In this document: piece after piece, positions 7,090 through 13,874 of the stretch
How positions within the stretch are numbered: position 1 is the first letter of the stretch
How the letters are laid out: each line of letters opens with the position of its first letter
Assembly (NCBI GenBank): GCA_028712895.1
Contig: JAQTPL010000021.1
Location: 1 to 35,474 of the forward strand
Source of the DNA: a bacterium
GTDB lineage: Bacteria; CAYTYR01; UBA6262
DNA length: 35,474 nucleotides
Direction: 5' to 3'
Notes under the pieces: generated by a model
What the model was told of the DNA's origin: nothing
Seen by the model: only the letters and a program-made list of their open reading frames with translations
Database searches by the model: none
Made by a program: the position numbers and the translations under genes

Positions 7090-9291
7090 ATGATCTGGAA
7101 TCTTAATCTTTTTGCTGCTGGCTTCACCGCCCTCATTGCCCAGACGCTCCTGGTCCGGGAGATGGTGAATGTGTTCAGCGGCAATGTTTTTTCTCTGGGC
7201 TTTATTTTCGCGGGTTGGCTTTTTTGGATCGCCTGCGGCAGTTACCTCTCCGGAAAATTTTCTCGCCGTTTTGAGCAAACCCCAAGCATGTATATTGCCG
7301 GCCAGGGTTTAGTGCTTTTACTCCTGCTGCTGGAAATAGTCTTGATCCGGGCCCTGCGTTTATTGCTTCACATACCCCAGGGCCAGCTTATCAGTTTTTC
7401 ACCTTTCCTGATGAGTGCCTTGCTGGCCACTGCTCCGCTAGCCTTCCTGGTCGGCTGGCAATTTTCCCTGGCTTGCCGGCTTCTTCCTTCCGTATCCCTG
7501 GTGTATCGTCTTGACGTACTGGGCAGCCTGGCAGGCGGGATAGCCTTAAGCCTGTGGCTGGCTTATGCCCAAAATTCTTTTTATATTGTTCTTACGGTTA
7601 TTTGTCTTAACCTGGTGGTGCTTTTATTATTATGGCAAATTGCCGCTGAAAAGAAGAATTCCGGTCTTTTTACCGCGCTTATGATCAGCCTGATCCTGGC
7701 CTTTGGCGTAGTTTTTAGCGGCCAGGTTACCTTGCTGGAACAACGTACCCAGCGTTTGAACTGGTCCAAAATAATATTACAGGAGTCTGCTATTTCACGC
7801 TATGCCCACTATGCTGTCGCCGGGGAAGGGGATCTGCGTAATTTTTATATTAACGGTTTATTAAGTTATTCCAATCCCGATATTACCGGCAGCCAGATGA
7901 TTGCTCATCTGGCCATGCTGGAGACCCCTCAAGCCAGACGGATCCTGGTCTTAGGGGGAGGATTTAACAGCCTGCTCAAAGAAGTTCTTAAATACCCGGT
8001 CACTGAAGTATATTATATCGAATTAGATGAAGTTCTGATAAGACTGGCTAAGGATCACATTGCGGCTGAAGACCGGCAGGCCTTGTATGACTTCCGGGTT
8101 TTACTGCGTAATATCGATGGCCGGTTGTTTTTAAAGGACAAAACCATAGGCAAATTTGATGCCATTATCGTGAATACAGGGAGTCCGCTGACTGCAGAAG
8201 CTAACCGTTTTTATACCCGGGAATTTTTTCAGGCTATCCAGCAGAAACTTACCCGCGCAGGTATTGTGATCCTGGGGATTGAATCCAATGAAAATTACCT
8301 GAGTCCTGAATTGCGCAACTATAATGGCTGTCTCTACTGGACGTTAAAAAGTGTTTTTCCCAGCGTGATAGTAGTGCCTGGCGAGATCATGTACCTGGCA
8401 GCTTCACCGAGTGATTCCTATCTCACGGATACGGCGCGGGTCTTGGCTGAGCGGTTGCAGGAACGTAATATTACCGCTCAGTATTTTGCCGCTACTATCC
8501 CTTATCGGCTCACTGCGGAAAAAATAGGCTTTACGCTGACGGCCCTGGAAGATTATCCTGCCCAAAAGTTGAACTATGATTTTGCGCCGATCAGTTATTA
8601 CCATAATATTATACATTGGGGTAAGCAATTTCAATCGTCCTGGCCCAAAATATTGTGGTCAGCCATGCAATGGAAATGGTGGCACTGGCTATTGATTTAT
8701 TTTTTACTCATTTTGACCGGGTGGCTGATTATCAGAAAAACATCATTTGCTCTCTTGCCGACACAGGTTTTTATAGCTGGGTTTGCCGGTATGGCGGTGG
8801 AGCTGGTCCTGATCCAGTCCTGCCAGATCATGGCCGGATATGTGTACCATCTATTGGGGATACTGATCGCTTGTTTTATGTTAGGACTTGTCTTGGGGGC
8901 CAGGATCGTTAATCGCTTTAATTCACTGCCAGTCCAAAGGTTTCCGGTTTTGCTAAAGGTAATGGTCTTATTTGGCTTATTTATAATCGCCTTGCCCGTA
9001 GTATTGGCCCTCTTAGCCCGGATTCCCTGGGCTCCCGTACTCATTATTCTTATTTTAGCCCTAACGGTGCTGGATGGCTTATGGGTAGGGATGGTTTTCC
9101 CTCTCAGTTGTTTGATCAGGAATAGGCCAGGGCTGTTTTATGCCATGGACCTGCTGGGCGCTTGCGTAGGCACTATTATAGTAAACCTGATGCTTATTCC
9201 TTTATTAGGGATTTTTGGCGCTTGTTATGGTTTGGGCGGCTTGGTCTTGGCTGCTGCGCTGATCGGTTTTTGTTACTTTAAGGTTGCTTAA
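7090..9291 (+). CDS. Membrane protein with a spermidine-synthase-like domain
   Basis: A 733-residue protein with multiple membrane segments at both ends (about six before residue 220 and about six after 530) around a soluble Rossmann methyltransferase-like domain. That domain has a nucleotide motif VLGGGFNSL followed by YYIELDE, as in polyamine aminopropyltransferases, and then DAIIVNTGSP...RFYTREFF. In true spermidine synthases the strand-4 motif carries Asp residues (D-x-x-D-P) used for amine binding; here they read N and S. This fused membrane family is common in uncultured anaerobes but its reaction is unknown, and polyamine synthesis should not be assumed. It lies 5 nt downstream of the DJ-1-type gene. 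Confidence 0.85.
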   Translation: MIWNLNLFAAGFTALIAQTLLVREMVNVFSGNVFSLGFIFAGWLFWIACGSYLSGKFSRRFEQTPSMYIAGQGLVLLLLLLEIVLIRALRLLLHIPQGQLISFSPFLMSALLATAPLAFLVGWQFSLACRLLPSVSLVYRLDVLGSLAGGIALSLWLAYAQNSFYIVLTVICLNLVVLLLLWQIAAEKKNSGLFTALMISLILAFGVVFSGQVTLLEQRTQRLNWSKIILQESAISRYAHYAVAGEGDLRNFYINGLLSYSNPDITGSQMIAHLAMLETPQARRILVLGGGFNSLLKEVLKYPVTEVYYIELDEVLIRLAKDHIAAEDRQALYDFRVLLRNIDGRLFLKDKTIGKFDAIIVNTGSPLTAEANRFYTREFFQAIQQKLTRAGIVILGIESNENYLSPELRNYNGCLYWTLKSVFPSVIVVPGEIMYLAASPSDSYLTDTARVLAERLQERNITAQYFAATIPYRLTAEKIGFTLTALEDYPAQKLNYDFAPISYYHNIIHWGKQFQSSWPKILWSAMQWKWWHWLLIYFLLILTGWLIIRKTSFALLPTQVFIAGFAGMAVELVLIQSCQIMAGYVYHLLGILIACFMLGLVLGARIVNRFNSLPVQRFPVLLKVMVLFGLFIIALPVVLALLARIPWAPVLIILILALTVLDGLWVGMVFPLSCLIRNRPGLFYAMDLLGACVGTIIVNLMLIPLLGIFGACYGLGGLVLAAALIGFCYFKVA

Positions 9292-9346
9292 TAGACGCTA
9301 GATATGATATAGTAAGAAATATTAAAGTTATATCAGGGGAGGGGCT

Positions 9347-9562
9347 ATGCCCTCAAAAAAAGGTTGTTTTGTTATCCGAAAAGGAAAATTTTTCTGGGTA
9401 CAATTAGTGATGAGCCATTCAGATATGGGTGGTAAAGAGTACTTTATCGCTTACGGCCAGTATATTAATGAAAAAGAGGCCCGCAAAACTTGCCAGAAAC
9501 AGAATCGTTTTGCCCTTTGCCTGGATTGCCAATGGAAGAAAAAAGCCCTTTGCCAGATCTAG
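9347..9562 (+). CDS. Small Cys-containing conserved-looking protein, unknown
   Basis: A 71-residue basic protein, not recognised. It is accepted as real because a strong ribosome-binding site (GGGGAGGGG) sits about 4 nt before the ATG, it fills the gap between two genes on the same strand, and its composition is protein-like (aromatic- and Lys-rich, with C7, C49, C58 and C69 by count along the chain). The last two cysteines lie in LCLDCQWKKKALC, which could be part of a metal site. There is no signal peptide or membrane segment. A weak TTGCTT-18-TATAGT promoter-like pair lies at 9284-9313. Confidence 0.65.
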   Translation: MPSKKGCFVIRKGKFFWVQLVMSHSDMGGKEYFIAYGQYINEKEARKTCQKQNRFALCLDCQWKKKALCQI

Positions 9563-9600
9563 CTTAAGTACGGGGCAGGATAGTTGGAGGAAATATTTTC

Positions 9601-10527
9601 GTGCAAATTAAAGATTTGATCTCGATTTTAGATTTATCAGTAGCAGATATTGAAGAAATCTTCGCCACTGCTCGCCGGTGTAAGGAAAAGCAGAAAAAAG
9701 GCGAGGAATATACGCCTTTAAAAGGCAAAAGCCTGGCCATGATCTTTGCCAAGTCTTCTACCCGGACCAGGGTGTCTTTTGAAGTAGGTATGCTGCAATT
9801 GGGTGGCCATGCACTCTTTATGAGCACCCAGGACATGCAGTTAAAGCGGGGGGAGACGATCCATGATACTGCTAAAACACTTTCCCGTTATGTAGACGGC
9901 ATAATGATGCGCACGTATAGCCACAAAGATGTCCTGGAAATGGCCGAGCATGCCACTATACCGGTCATTAATGGATTGACCGACCTGTCGCATCCCTGCC
10001 AGGCGCTTACAGATATCTTCACTATTATAGAAAAAAAGGGTAATCCCGCTGGATTAAAGATCGTCTATCTTGGCGATGGCGATAATGTAGCTAATTCCCT
10101 GGCCCTTATCGCGGGCAAGCTGGGATTGCACATGGTGTTATGTATCCCGCCGGGTTATGAGCCGGACAAGGGGATTATTAAAGAAGCGCAGGGCTTAGCT
10201 GATCATTCAGGGGCCAAGCTGGAGTTGACTAATGACCCGCAAGCTGCTGCTAGCGATGCAGATATCCTGTATACTGATGTCTGGACCAGTATGGGCAAAG
10301 AGCAGGAACGGGAAGAGCGGCTAAAAATATTCAAACCTTACCAGTTAAACGGCAGGCTTTTAGCCAAAGCTAAACCCGACTGCATGGTGATGCATTGCCT
10401 GCCGGCGCACCGGGGAGAAGAGATCACTGATGAAGTGATGGCCAGCCAGCAGAATATTTCTTTTGACCAGGCCGAAAACCGGTTGCATGTGCAAAAAGCT
10501 ATACTCACCTTATTATTAGGAAAATAA
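9601..10527 (+). CDS. argF: Ornithine carbamoyltransferase
   Basis: A 308-residue cytoplasmic enzyme of arginine biosynthesis that makes citrulline from ornithine and carbamoyl phosphate. The carbamoyl-phosphate site is SSTRTR (52-57), the second signature is HPCQ (131-134), the ornithine-side DVWTSMG is near 226-232, and the catalytic HCLPAHRG starts at 265. SMG (rather than the aspartate-binding motif) separates it from aspartate carbamoyltransferase. The start is GTG 9601, with TTGGAGG about 11 nt upstream. No other arg genes are adjacent and no obvious ARG box was seen, so regulation is unclear. Confidence 0.96.
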   Translation: MQIKDLISILDLSVADIEEIFATARRCKEKQKKGEEYTPLKGKSLAMIFAKSSTRTRVSFEVGMLQLGGHALFMSTQDMQLKRGETIHDTAKTLSRYVDGIMMRTYSHKDVLEMAEHATIPVINGLTDLSHPCQALTDIFTIIEKKGNPAGLKIVYLGDGDNVANSLALIAGKLGLHMVLCIPPGYEPDKGIIKEAQGLADHSGAKLELTNDPQAAASDADILYTDVWTSMGKEQEREERLKIFKPYQLNGRLLAKAKPDCMVMHCLPAHRGEEITDEVMASQQNISFDQAENRLHVQKAILTLLLGK

Positions 10528-10563
10528 TCCAAAAACTATAAATAGATCCGCACGGGAGGAATT

Positions 10564-11157
10564 ATGAAAAAAATACTGATTGTTTTAGCTATAATAATAG
10601 GACTATCGGCCTTGATTGGATTAGCCATTGCCGGTAAATATAACAGCCTGGTCAAACAGGAAGAAGCAGTGAAGACTGCTTGGGCCCAGGTAGAAAATGT
10701 CTATCAGCGCCGGTTGGACCTGATACCTAACCTGGTGGAAACAGTCAAAGGTTATGCCAAGCATGAAAAAGACGTATTTATAGACGTTACAACGGCGCGG
10801 GCCGGTGTGGGGCAGATGAAAATCGATGCTGGTTTGATTAATGACCCGGCAGCGCTGCAATCCTTTCAGAAAGTCCAGGCGAGCCTGAGCGGTGCCTTAA
10901 GCCGTTTGCTGGCAGTAGCAGAGAATTACCCGGCTTTGAAAGCTAATGAGAATTTCCTGGCTTTGCAAAGCCAGTTGGAAGGAACGGAGAACCGGATAGC
11001 GGTAGAGCGCAAGCGATATAATGATATTGCCCAGGGTTATAATACCAGTATCAGGCAATTCCCGGCTAATTTTATTGCCGGGATGTTTGGTTTTAAGGGC
11101 AAAGCTTATTTTGAAAGTGAGCCAGCAGCAGCGAAGGCGCCGGCGGTGAAGTTTTAA
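10564..11157 (+). CDS. lemA: LemA family protein
   Basis: A 197-residue protein with one N-terminal membrane anchor (residues 4-24) followed by the all-helical LemA domain; the signature W-x-x-V-x-N-x-x-Q-R-R-x-D-L-I-P-N-L-V is at about 40-58. LemA proteins expose the helical domain outside the inner membrane; their biochemical role is unknown. A GGGAGGA ribosome-binding site is 5 nt before the ATG. The following two genes encode TPM-domain proteins, and lemA plus TPM is a recurrent pairing in bacteria, suggesting a shared envelope function. Confidence 0.93.
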   Translation: MKKILIVLAIIIGLSALIGLAIAGKYNSLVKQEEAVKTAWAQVENVYQRRLDLIPNLVETVKGYAKHEKDVFIDVTTARAGVGQMKIDAGLINDPAALQSFQKVQASLSGALSRLLAVAENYPALKANENFLALQSQLEGTENRIAVERKRYNDIAQGYNTSIRQFPANFIAGMFGFKGKAYFESEPAAAKAPAVKF

Positions 11158-11160
11158 CTA

Positions 11161-11216
11161 ATGCTGAATGCTGAATGCTAGATGCTAAATGCTAAATGCT
11201 AAATGCTAAATGCTGA
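11161..11216 (+). repeat. Heptanucleotide tandem repeat, 8 units of ATGCTRA
   Basis: Eight consecutive 7-nt units read ATGCTGA, ATGCTGA, ATGCTAG, four of ATGCTAA, then ATGCTGA, filling the whole gap between the lemA stop and the ribosome-binding region of the TPM gene. The 7-nt unit shifts reading frame at each copy and contains TGA and TAG/TAA stops, so it is not coding. Confidence 0.95.
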
Positions 11217-11226
11217 AAGAGAGAAC

Positions 11227-11979
11227 ATGCCTAGCCGTAAACTACTTTTAAAAATATTATTAATAGGAGTCCTGTCGTTTTTCTGCGCGACAGCCTTGGC
11301 ACTGGAAGTTCCGGAAAAACCAATCAGCCGGGTGAATGACAATGCCGGGATGTTTTCTAGCCAGACAGTAATGGAAATGTCACAAAACCTGGGTGATTTT
11401 GAAGCCCAAAAAGGCATCCAGATAGTAGTAGCTACTTTCCCCTCGCTGGAAGGGGACAACCTGGAAGATTTTTCCATCCGGCTCGCGGAAAAATGGAAGA
11501 TCGGGCAAAAGGGCAAGGATAATGGCGTTATCATTGTTATTTTCAAGAATGACCGCAAGATCAGGATCGAAGTAGGCTATGGCCTGGAAGCGGTCCTGAC
11601 TGATGCCATATGTTCGCAGATTATAGCCCAGAACATTGGTCCCAATTTTAAGCGGGAAAATTATGATGCTGGCATAAAAGAAGCGATTATTGCTATTCTC
11701 AATACGCTCAATGAAGAGCGCAGCGGTCACGGAAAAAAATCTACGCAAGACTCCAGCGGAACAAAAACAAATAAAATATTCGCCTTCTTCTTCCTGGTTC
11801 TAATCATAATAATAATAATTTTAAAATTTATTTCAGCCACATCGTACCATATTTCCGGCCGCGGTGGATATGGTGGAGGGTTCTGGGGTGGTGGTGGCGG
11901 CGGCTTTAGTGGCGGGGGTGGTGGTTTTAGCGGCGGTGGCGGCAGCTTTGGCGGAGGAGGCTCCAGCGGTGGCTGGTAA
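11227..11979 (+). CDS. TPM-domain secreted/membrane protein with Gly-rich tail (YgcG-like)
   Basis: About 250 residues: signal peptide (cleavage likely after A-L-A near residue 25), a TPM domain (start VNDNAGMFS; core IQIVVATFPSLEGDNLEDFSIRLAEKW; then KDNGVIIVI and IRIEVGYGLEAVLTD), one membrane helix rich in Phe and Ile, and a C-terminal tail of about 45 residues that is almost all Gly with interspersed Phe and Ser, ending GGW. TPM proteins partner with LemA; roles proposed for the family range from membrane-complex assembly to phosphatase activity. ATG 11227 is preferred over the in-frame ATG 11203, which lies inside the heptamer repeat and would put charged residues ahead of the signal peptide. 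Confidence 0.9.
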   Translation: MPSRKLLLKILLIGVLSFFCATALALEVPEKPISRVNDNAGMFSSQTVMEMSQNLGDFEAQKGIQIVVATFPSLEGDNLEDFSIRLAEKWKIGQKGKDNGVIIVIFKNDRKIRIEVGYGLEAVLTDAICSQIIAQNIGPNFKRENYDAGIKEAIIAILNTLNEERSGHGKKSTQDSSGTKTNKIFAFFFLVLIIIIIILKFISATSYHISGRGGYGGGFWGGGGGGFSGGGGGFSGGGGSFGGGGSSGGW

Positions 11980-11982
11980 TAT

Positions 11983-12438
11983 ATGAGGACTTTTAAACCG
12001 AATAAATTCTTAACTAGGGAAGAAAAAGAAAAAATTGTCGCTGCGATCAAGGAAGCTGAAAAGCAGACCAGCGGCGAGATCAGGGTCCATCTGGAAAAAA
12101 AGACCCCAGCTCCGGTATTGGAACGGGCTAAAGAATTATTTTTTAAGTTGAGTCTGGATAAGACACGGCATAAAAATGGGATCTTGATCTATTTGGCTAC
12201 CAGAGAAAAATTATTTGCTATAATCGGCGATGAAGGCATCAATCAGGCAGTGCCGGCTGGTTTCTGGGATGAGATCAGGGATATAATACAGAAGCATTTC
12301 AAGGATGATAATTTTAGTGATGGTCTGGTCGAAGCTATCCAAAAAGTCGGGGAGAAGCTGAAAGCTTATTTTCCGTATCAAACTGACGACCGGAACGAAT
12401 GCCCGGATGAGGTTAACGAGGGGGAAATAGGAAAATGA
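11983..12438 (+). CDS. Second TPM-domain protein, no signal peptide
   Basis: A 151-residue protein with a TPM domain (SGEIRVHLEKK, KNGILIYLATREKLFAIIGDEGINQAV) but no signal peptide and no membrane segment, unlike the preceding gene. Such short soluble TPM proteins often lie directly after a LemA and long TPM pair. It starts 3 nt after the previous stop and ends in an ATGA overlap with thiM, so all are probably co-transcribed. The C-terminus is acidic. Subcellular location is probably the cytoplasm, which would leave it on the opposite side of the membrane from its long paralogue; that is inference. Confidence 0.85.
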   Translation: MRTFKPNKFLTREEKEKIVAAIKEAEKQTSGEIRVHLEKKTPAPVLERAKELFFKLSLDKTRHKNGILIYLATREKLFAIIGDEGINQAVPAGFWDEIRDIIQKHFKDDNFSDGLVEAIQKVGEKLKAYFPYQTDDRNECPDEVNEGEIGK

Positions 12439-13226
12439 AAGTATCCAAGCTACTGGATAAAGTGCGGAAGCAGAAACCAATAGTGCATCATTTGACTAAC
12501 TGGGTAACTATTTATGATTGTGCCAATATCGTAAAAGCATTAGGCGCTTCCCCGGTCATGGCGCATGGCCCAGAGGAAGTTGCTGATATGGCGAAAATTG
12601 CCTCAGCTCTGGTATTGAACATTGGTACTTTAACTACTGATTTTATTGAAGCAATGAAACTAGCCGCGATCAGCGCTAACAGCAAAGGAATCCCGGTCAT
12701 ATTAGATGTGTGCGGAGCCGGAGCCACTCCTTTCCGGGATATTAAGTGTTTTGAACTATTGGATCAGGTACGTATTAATATTATTAAAGGCAATGCTTCA
12801 GAAATAGCGAAGATTGCCGGGGAAAATGTGCAGACTAAAGGTGTCGATGCCGGGAAAGTTGAAAAAAACCTGATAAGTGTGGCTCAGTCCTTGGCTAAAA
12901 CCAGGCAGGCAATAGTAGTGATCACTGGCCAGGAAGATATCATTGCCGGCCAAAATAAAACATTCTTAGTCCGGAATGGCGATGAAATAATGACTCATGT
13001 CGTTGGTACCGGCTGCATGGCTGCTTCGGTCATCGGGACTTTTGCCGCGGTTCATGAAGACTTGGCAGAAGCTGCTGCTGCCGGTTTGGCCTGTTATGAA
13101 ATTGCGGCTGAGCAGGCAGCAAAAAAAGCCAATGGGCCGGCGGATTTCAAAGTTATGATGTTTGATGCCATATACAAGCTGAATGGTAAAACGGCAGACC
13201 TTAAACAGCGGATCGTTAAAAAATGA
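12435..13226 (+). CDS. thiM: Hydroxyethylthiazole kinase
   Basis: A 263-residue ribokinase-fold kinase that phosphorylates 4-methyl-5-(2-hydroxyethyl)thiazole in the thiamine salvage route. Family features: N-terminal KPIVHHLTNWVTIYDCANI, GASPVMAHGPEE, VLDVCGAGATPFR, IIKGNASEI, VVITGQEDII and the catalytic anion-hole region VVGTGCMAASVIG, with the Cys typical of ThiM. It overlaps the TPM gene and thiE by ATGA junctions at both ends. No TPP riboswitch was recognised in the gaps upstream of this operon. Confidence 0.96.
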   Translation: MKVSKLLDKVRKQKPIVHHLTNWVTIYDCANIVKALGASPVMAHGPEEVADMAKIASALVLNIGTLTTDFIEAMKLAAISANSKGIPVILDVCGAGATPFRDIKCFELLDQVRINIIKGNASEIAKIAGENVQTKGVDAGKVEKNLISVAQSLAKTRQAIVVITGQEDIIAGQNKTFLVRNGDEIMTHVVGTGCMAASVIGTFAAVHEDLAEAAAAGLACYEIAAEQAAKKANGPADFKVMMFDAIYKLNGKTADLKQRIVKK

Positions 13227-13828
13227 GAGGATACTACTTTATCACTGATGCCGGGTTAAGCCTTGCCGGTATTATAATTGATGTGAAAAATGCTATCCAG
13301 GCTGGTGTAGAGGTTGTGCAGTACCGGAACAAAACCGGTACTACAGCTGAATTGTATAACGAAGCAGCAGCCTTGCGCGGCCTCTGTAAAAGAACGCATT
13401 TATTGATCAATGACCGGATAGATATTGCCCTGGCCGTAGGTGCAGACGGTATTCATTTAGGCCAAGAAGATATGCCGGTCAGGGAAGCCAGGCGTCTAAT
13501 AGGCCCGAAAAAAATTATTGGCCTTACCGTTCATTCACTGCAAGAGGCTAAAGAAGCGCAAAAACAAGGGGTTGATTATATCGGCGTATCCCCGATCTTT
13601 GCCACTGCTACTAAGCTTGATGCCGGAGAGCCGGCTGGCGTATTGCTGATAAAGAAGATCAAAAAAGAGGTAACCCTACCACTGGTAGTTATCGGTGGGA
13701 TTACCCTGAAAAACGCTCCGCAGGTGATTGCTGCCGGCGCTGATGCTGTCTGCGCCATCTCCGCTGTTATCACCAAAAAAGATGTGCAAAGTGAAATTTT
13801 GAAGTTTCAGAAGTTATTTAGTTTTTAA
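13223..13828 (+). CDS. thiE: Thiamine-phosphate synthase
   Basis: A 201-residue TIM-barrel enzyme that joins HMP-pyrophosphate and thiazole phosphate to thiamine phosphate. Motifs: YYFITD at the start, VVQYRNKTG, LLINDRIDIALAVGADGIHLGQEDMP (phosphate and Mg site), IGLTVHS, GVDYIGVSPIFATATK and VIGGITLKNAPQVIAAGADAVCAISA. Its role directly follows thiM in salvage. ThiD, which supplies the pyrimidine half, is not in the window. The stop is immediately followed by a heptamer repeat. Confidence 0.96.
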   Translation: MRGYYFITDAGLSLAGIIIDVKNAIQAGVEVVQYRNKTGTTAELYNEAAALRGLCKRTHLLINDRIDIALAVGADGIHLGQEDMPVREARRLIGPKKIIGLTVHSLQEAKEAQKQGVDYIGVSPIFATATKLDAGEPAGVLLIKKIKKEVTLPLVVIGGITLKNAPQVIAAGADAVCAISAVITKKDVQSEILKFQKLFSF

Positions 13829-13861
13829 CTATCAACTATCAACAATCAACTATGAACTGAT
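13827..13861 (+). repeat. Heptanucleotide tandem repeat, about 5 units of AACTATC
   Basis: Consecutive 7-nt units AACTATC, AACTATC, AACAATC, AACTATG and a weaker AACTGAT begin within the thiE stop codon and run to the hairpin before the next gene. Confidence 0.85.
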
Positions 13862-13874
13862 TCCGGGAGGAATC
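13859..13874 (+). promoter_or_regulatory. Hairpin enclosing the ribosome-binding site of the glycosidase gene
   Basis: GATTCC (13859-13864) and GGAATC (13869-13874) are perfect 6-bp complementary arms with a GGGA loop. The arm and loop together form the Shine-Dalgarno GGGAGGA, and the GTG start at 13875 follows the stem without a gap. If the stem forms, the site is partly masked. Confidence 0.6.

Noticed and set aside
11727-12050. Proline-rich minus-strand open frame
   Set aside because: It is only the reverse of the Gly-rich tail of the TPM protein.
12300-12440. TPP riboswitch before thiM
   Set aside because: thiM overlaps the upstream gene and the characteristic conserved TPP-riboswitch segments were not found there or before lemA.
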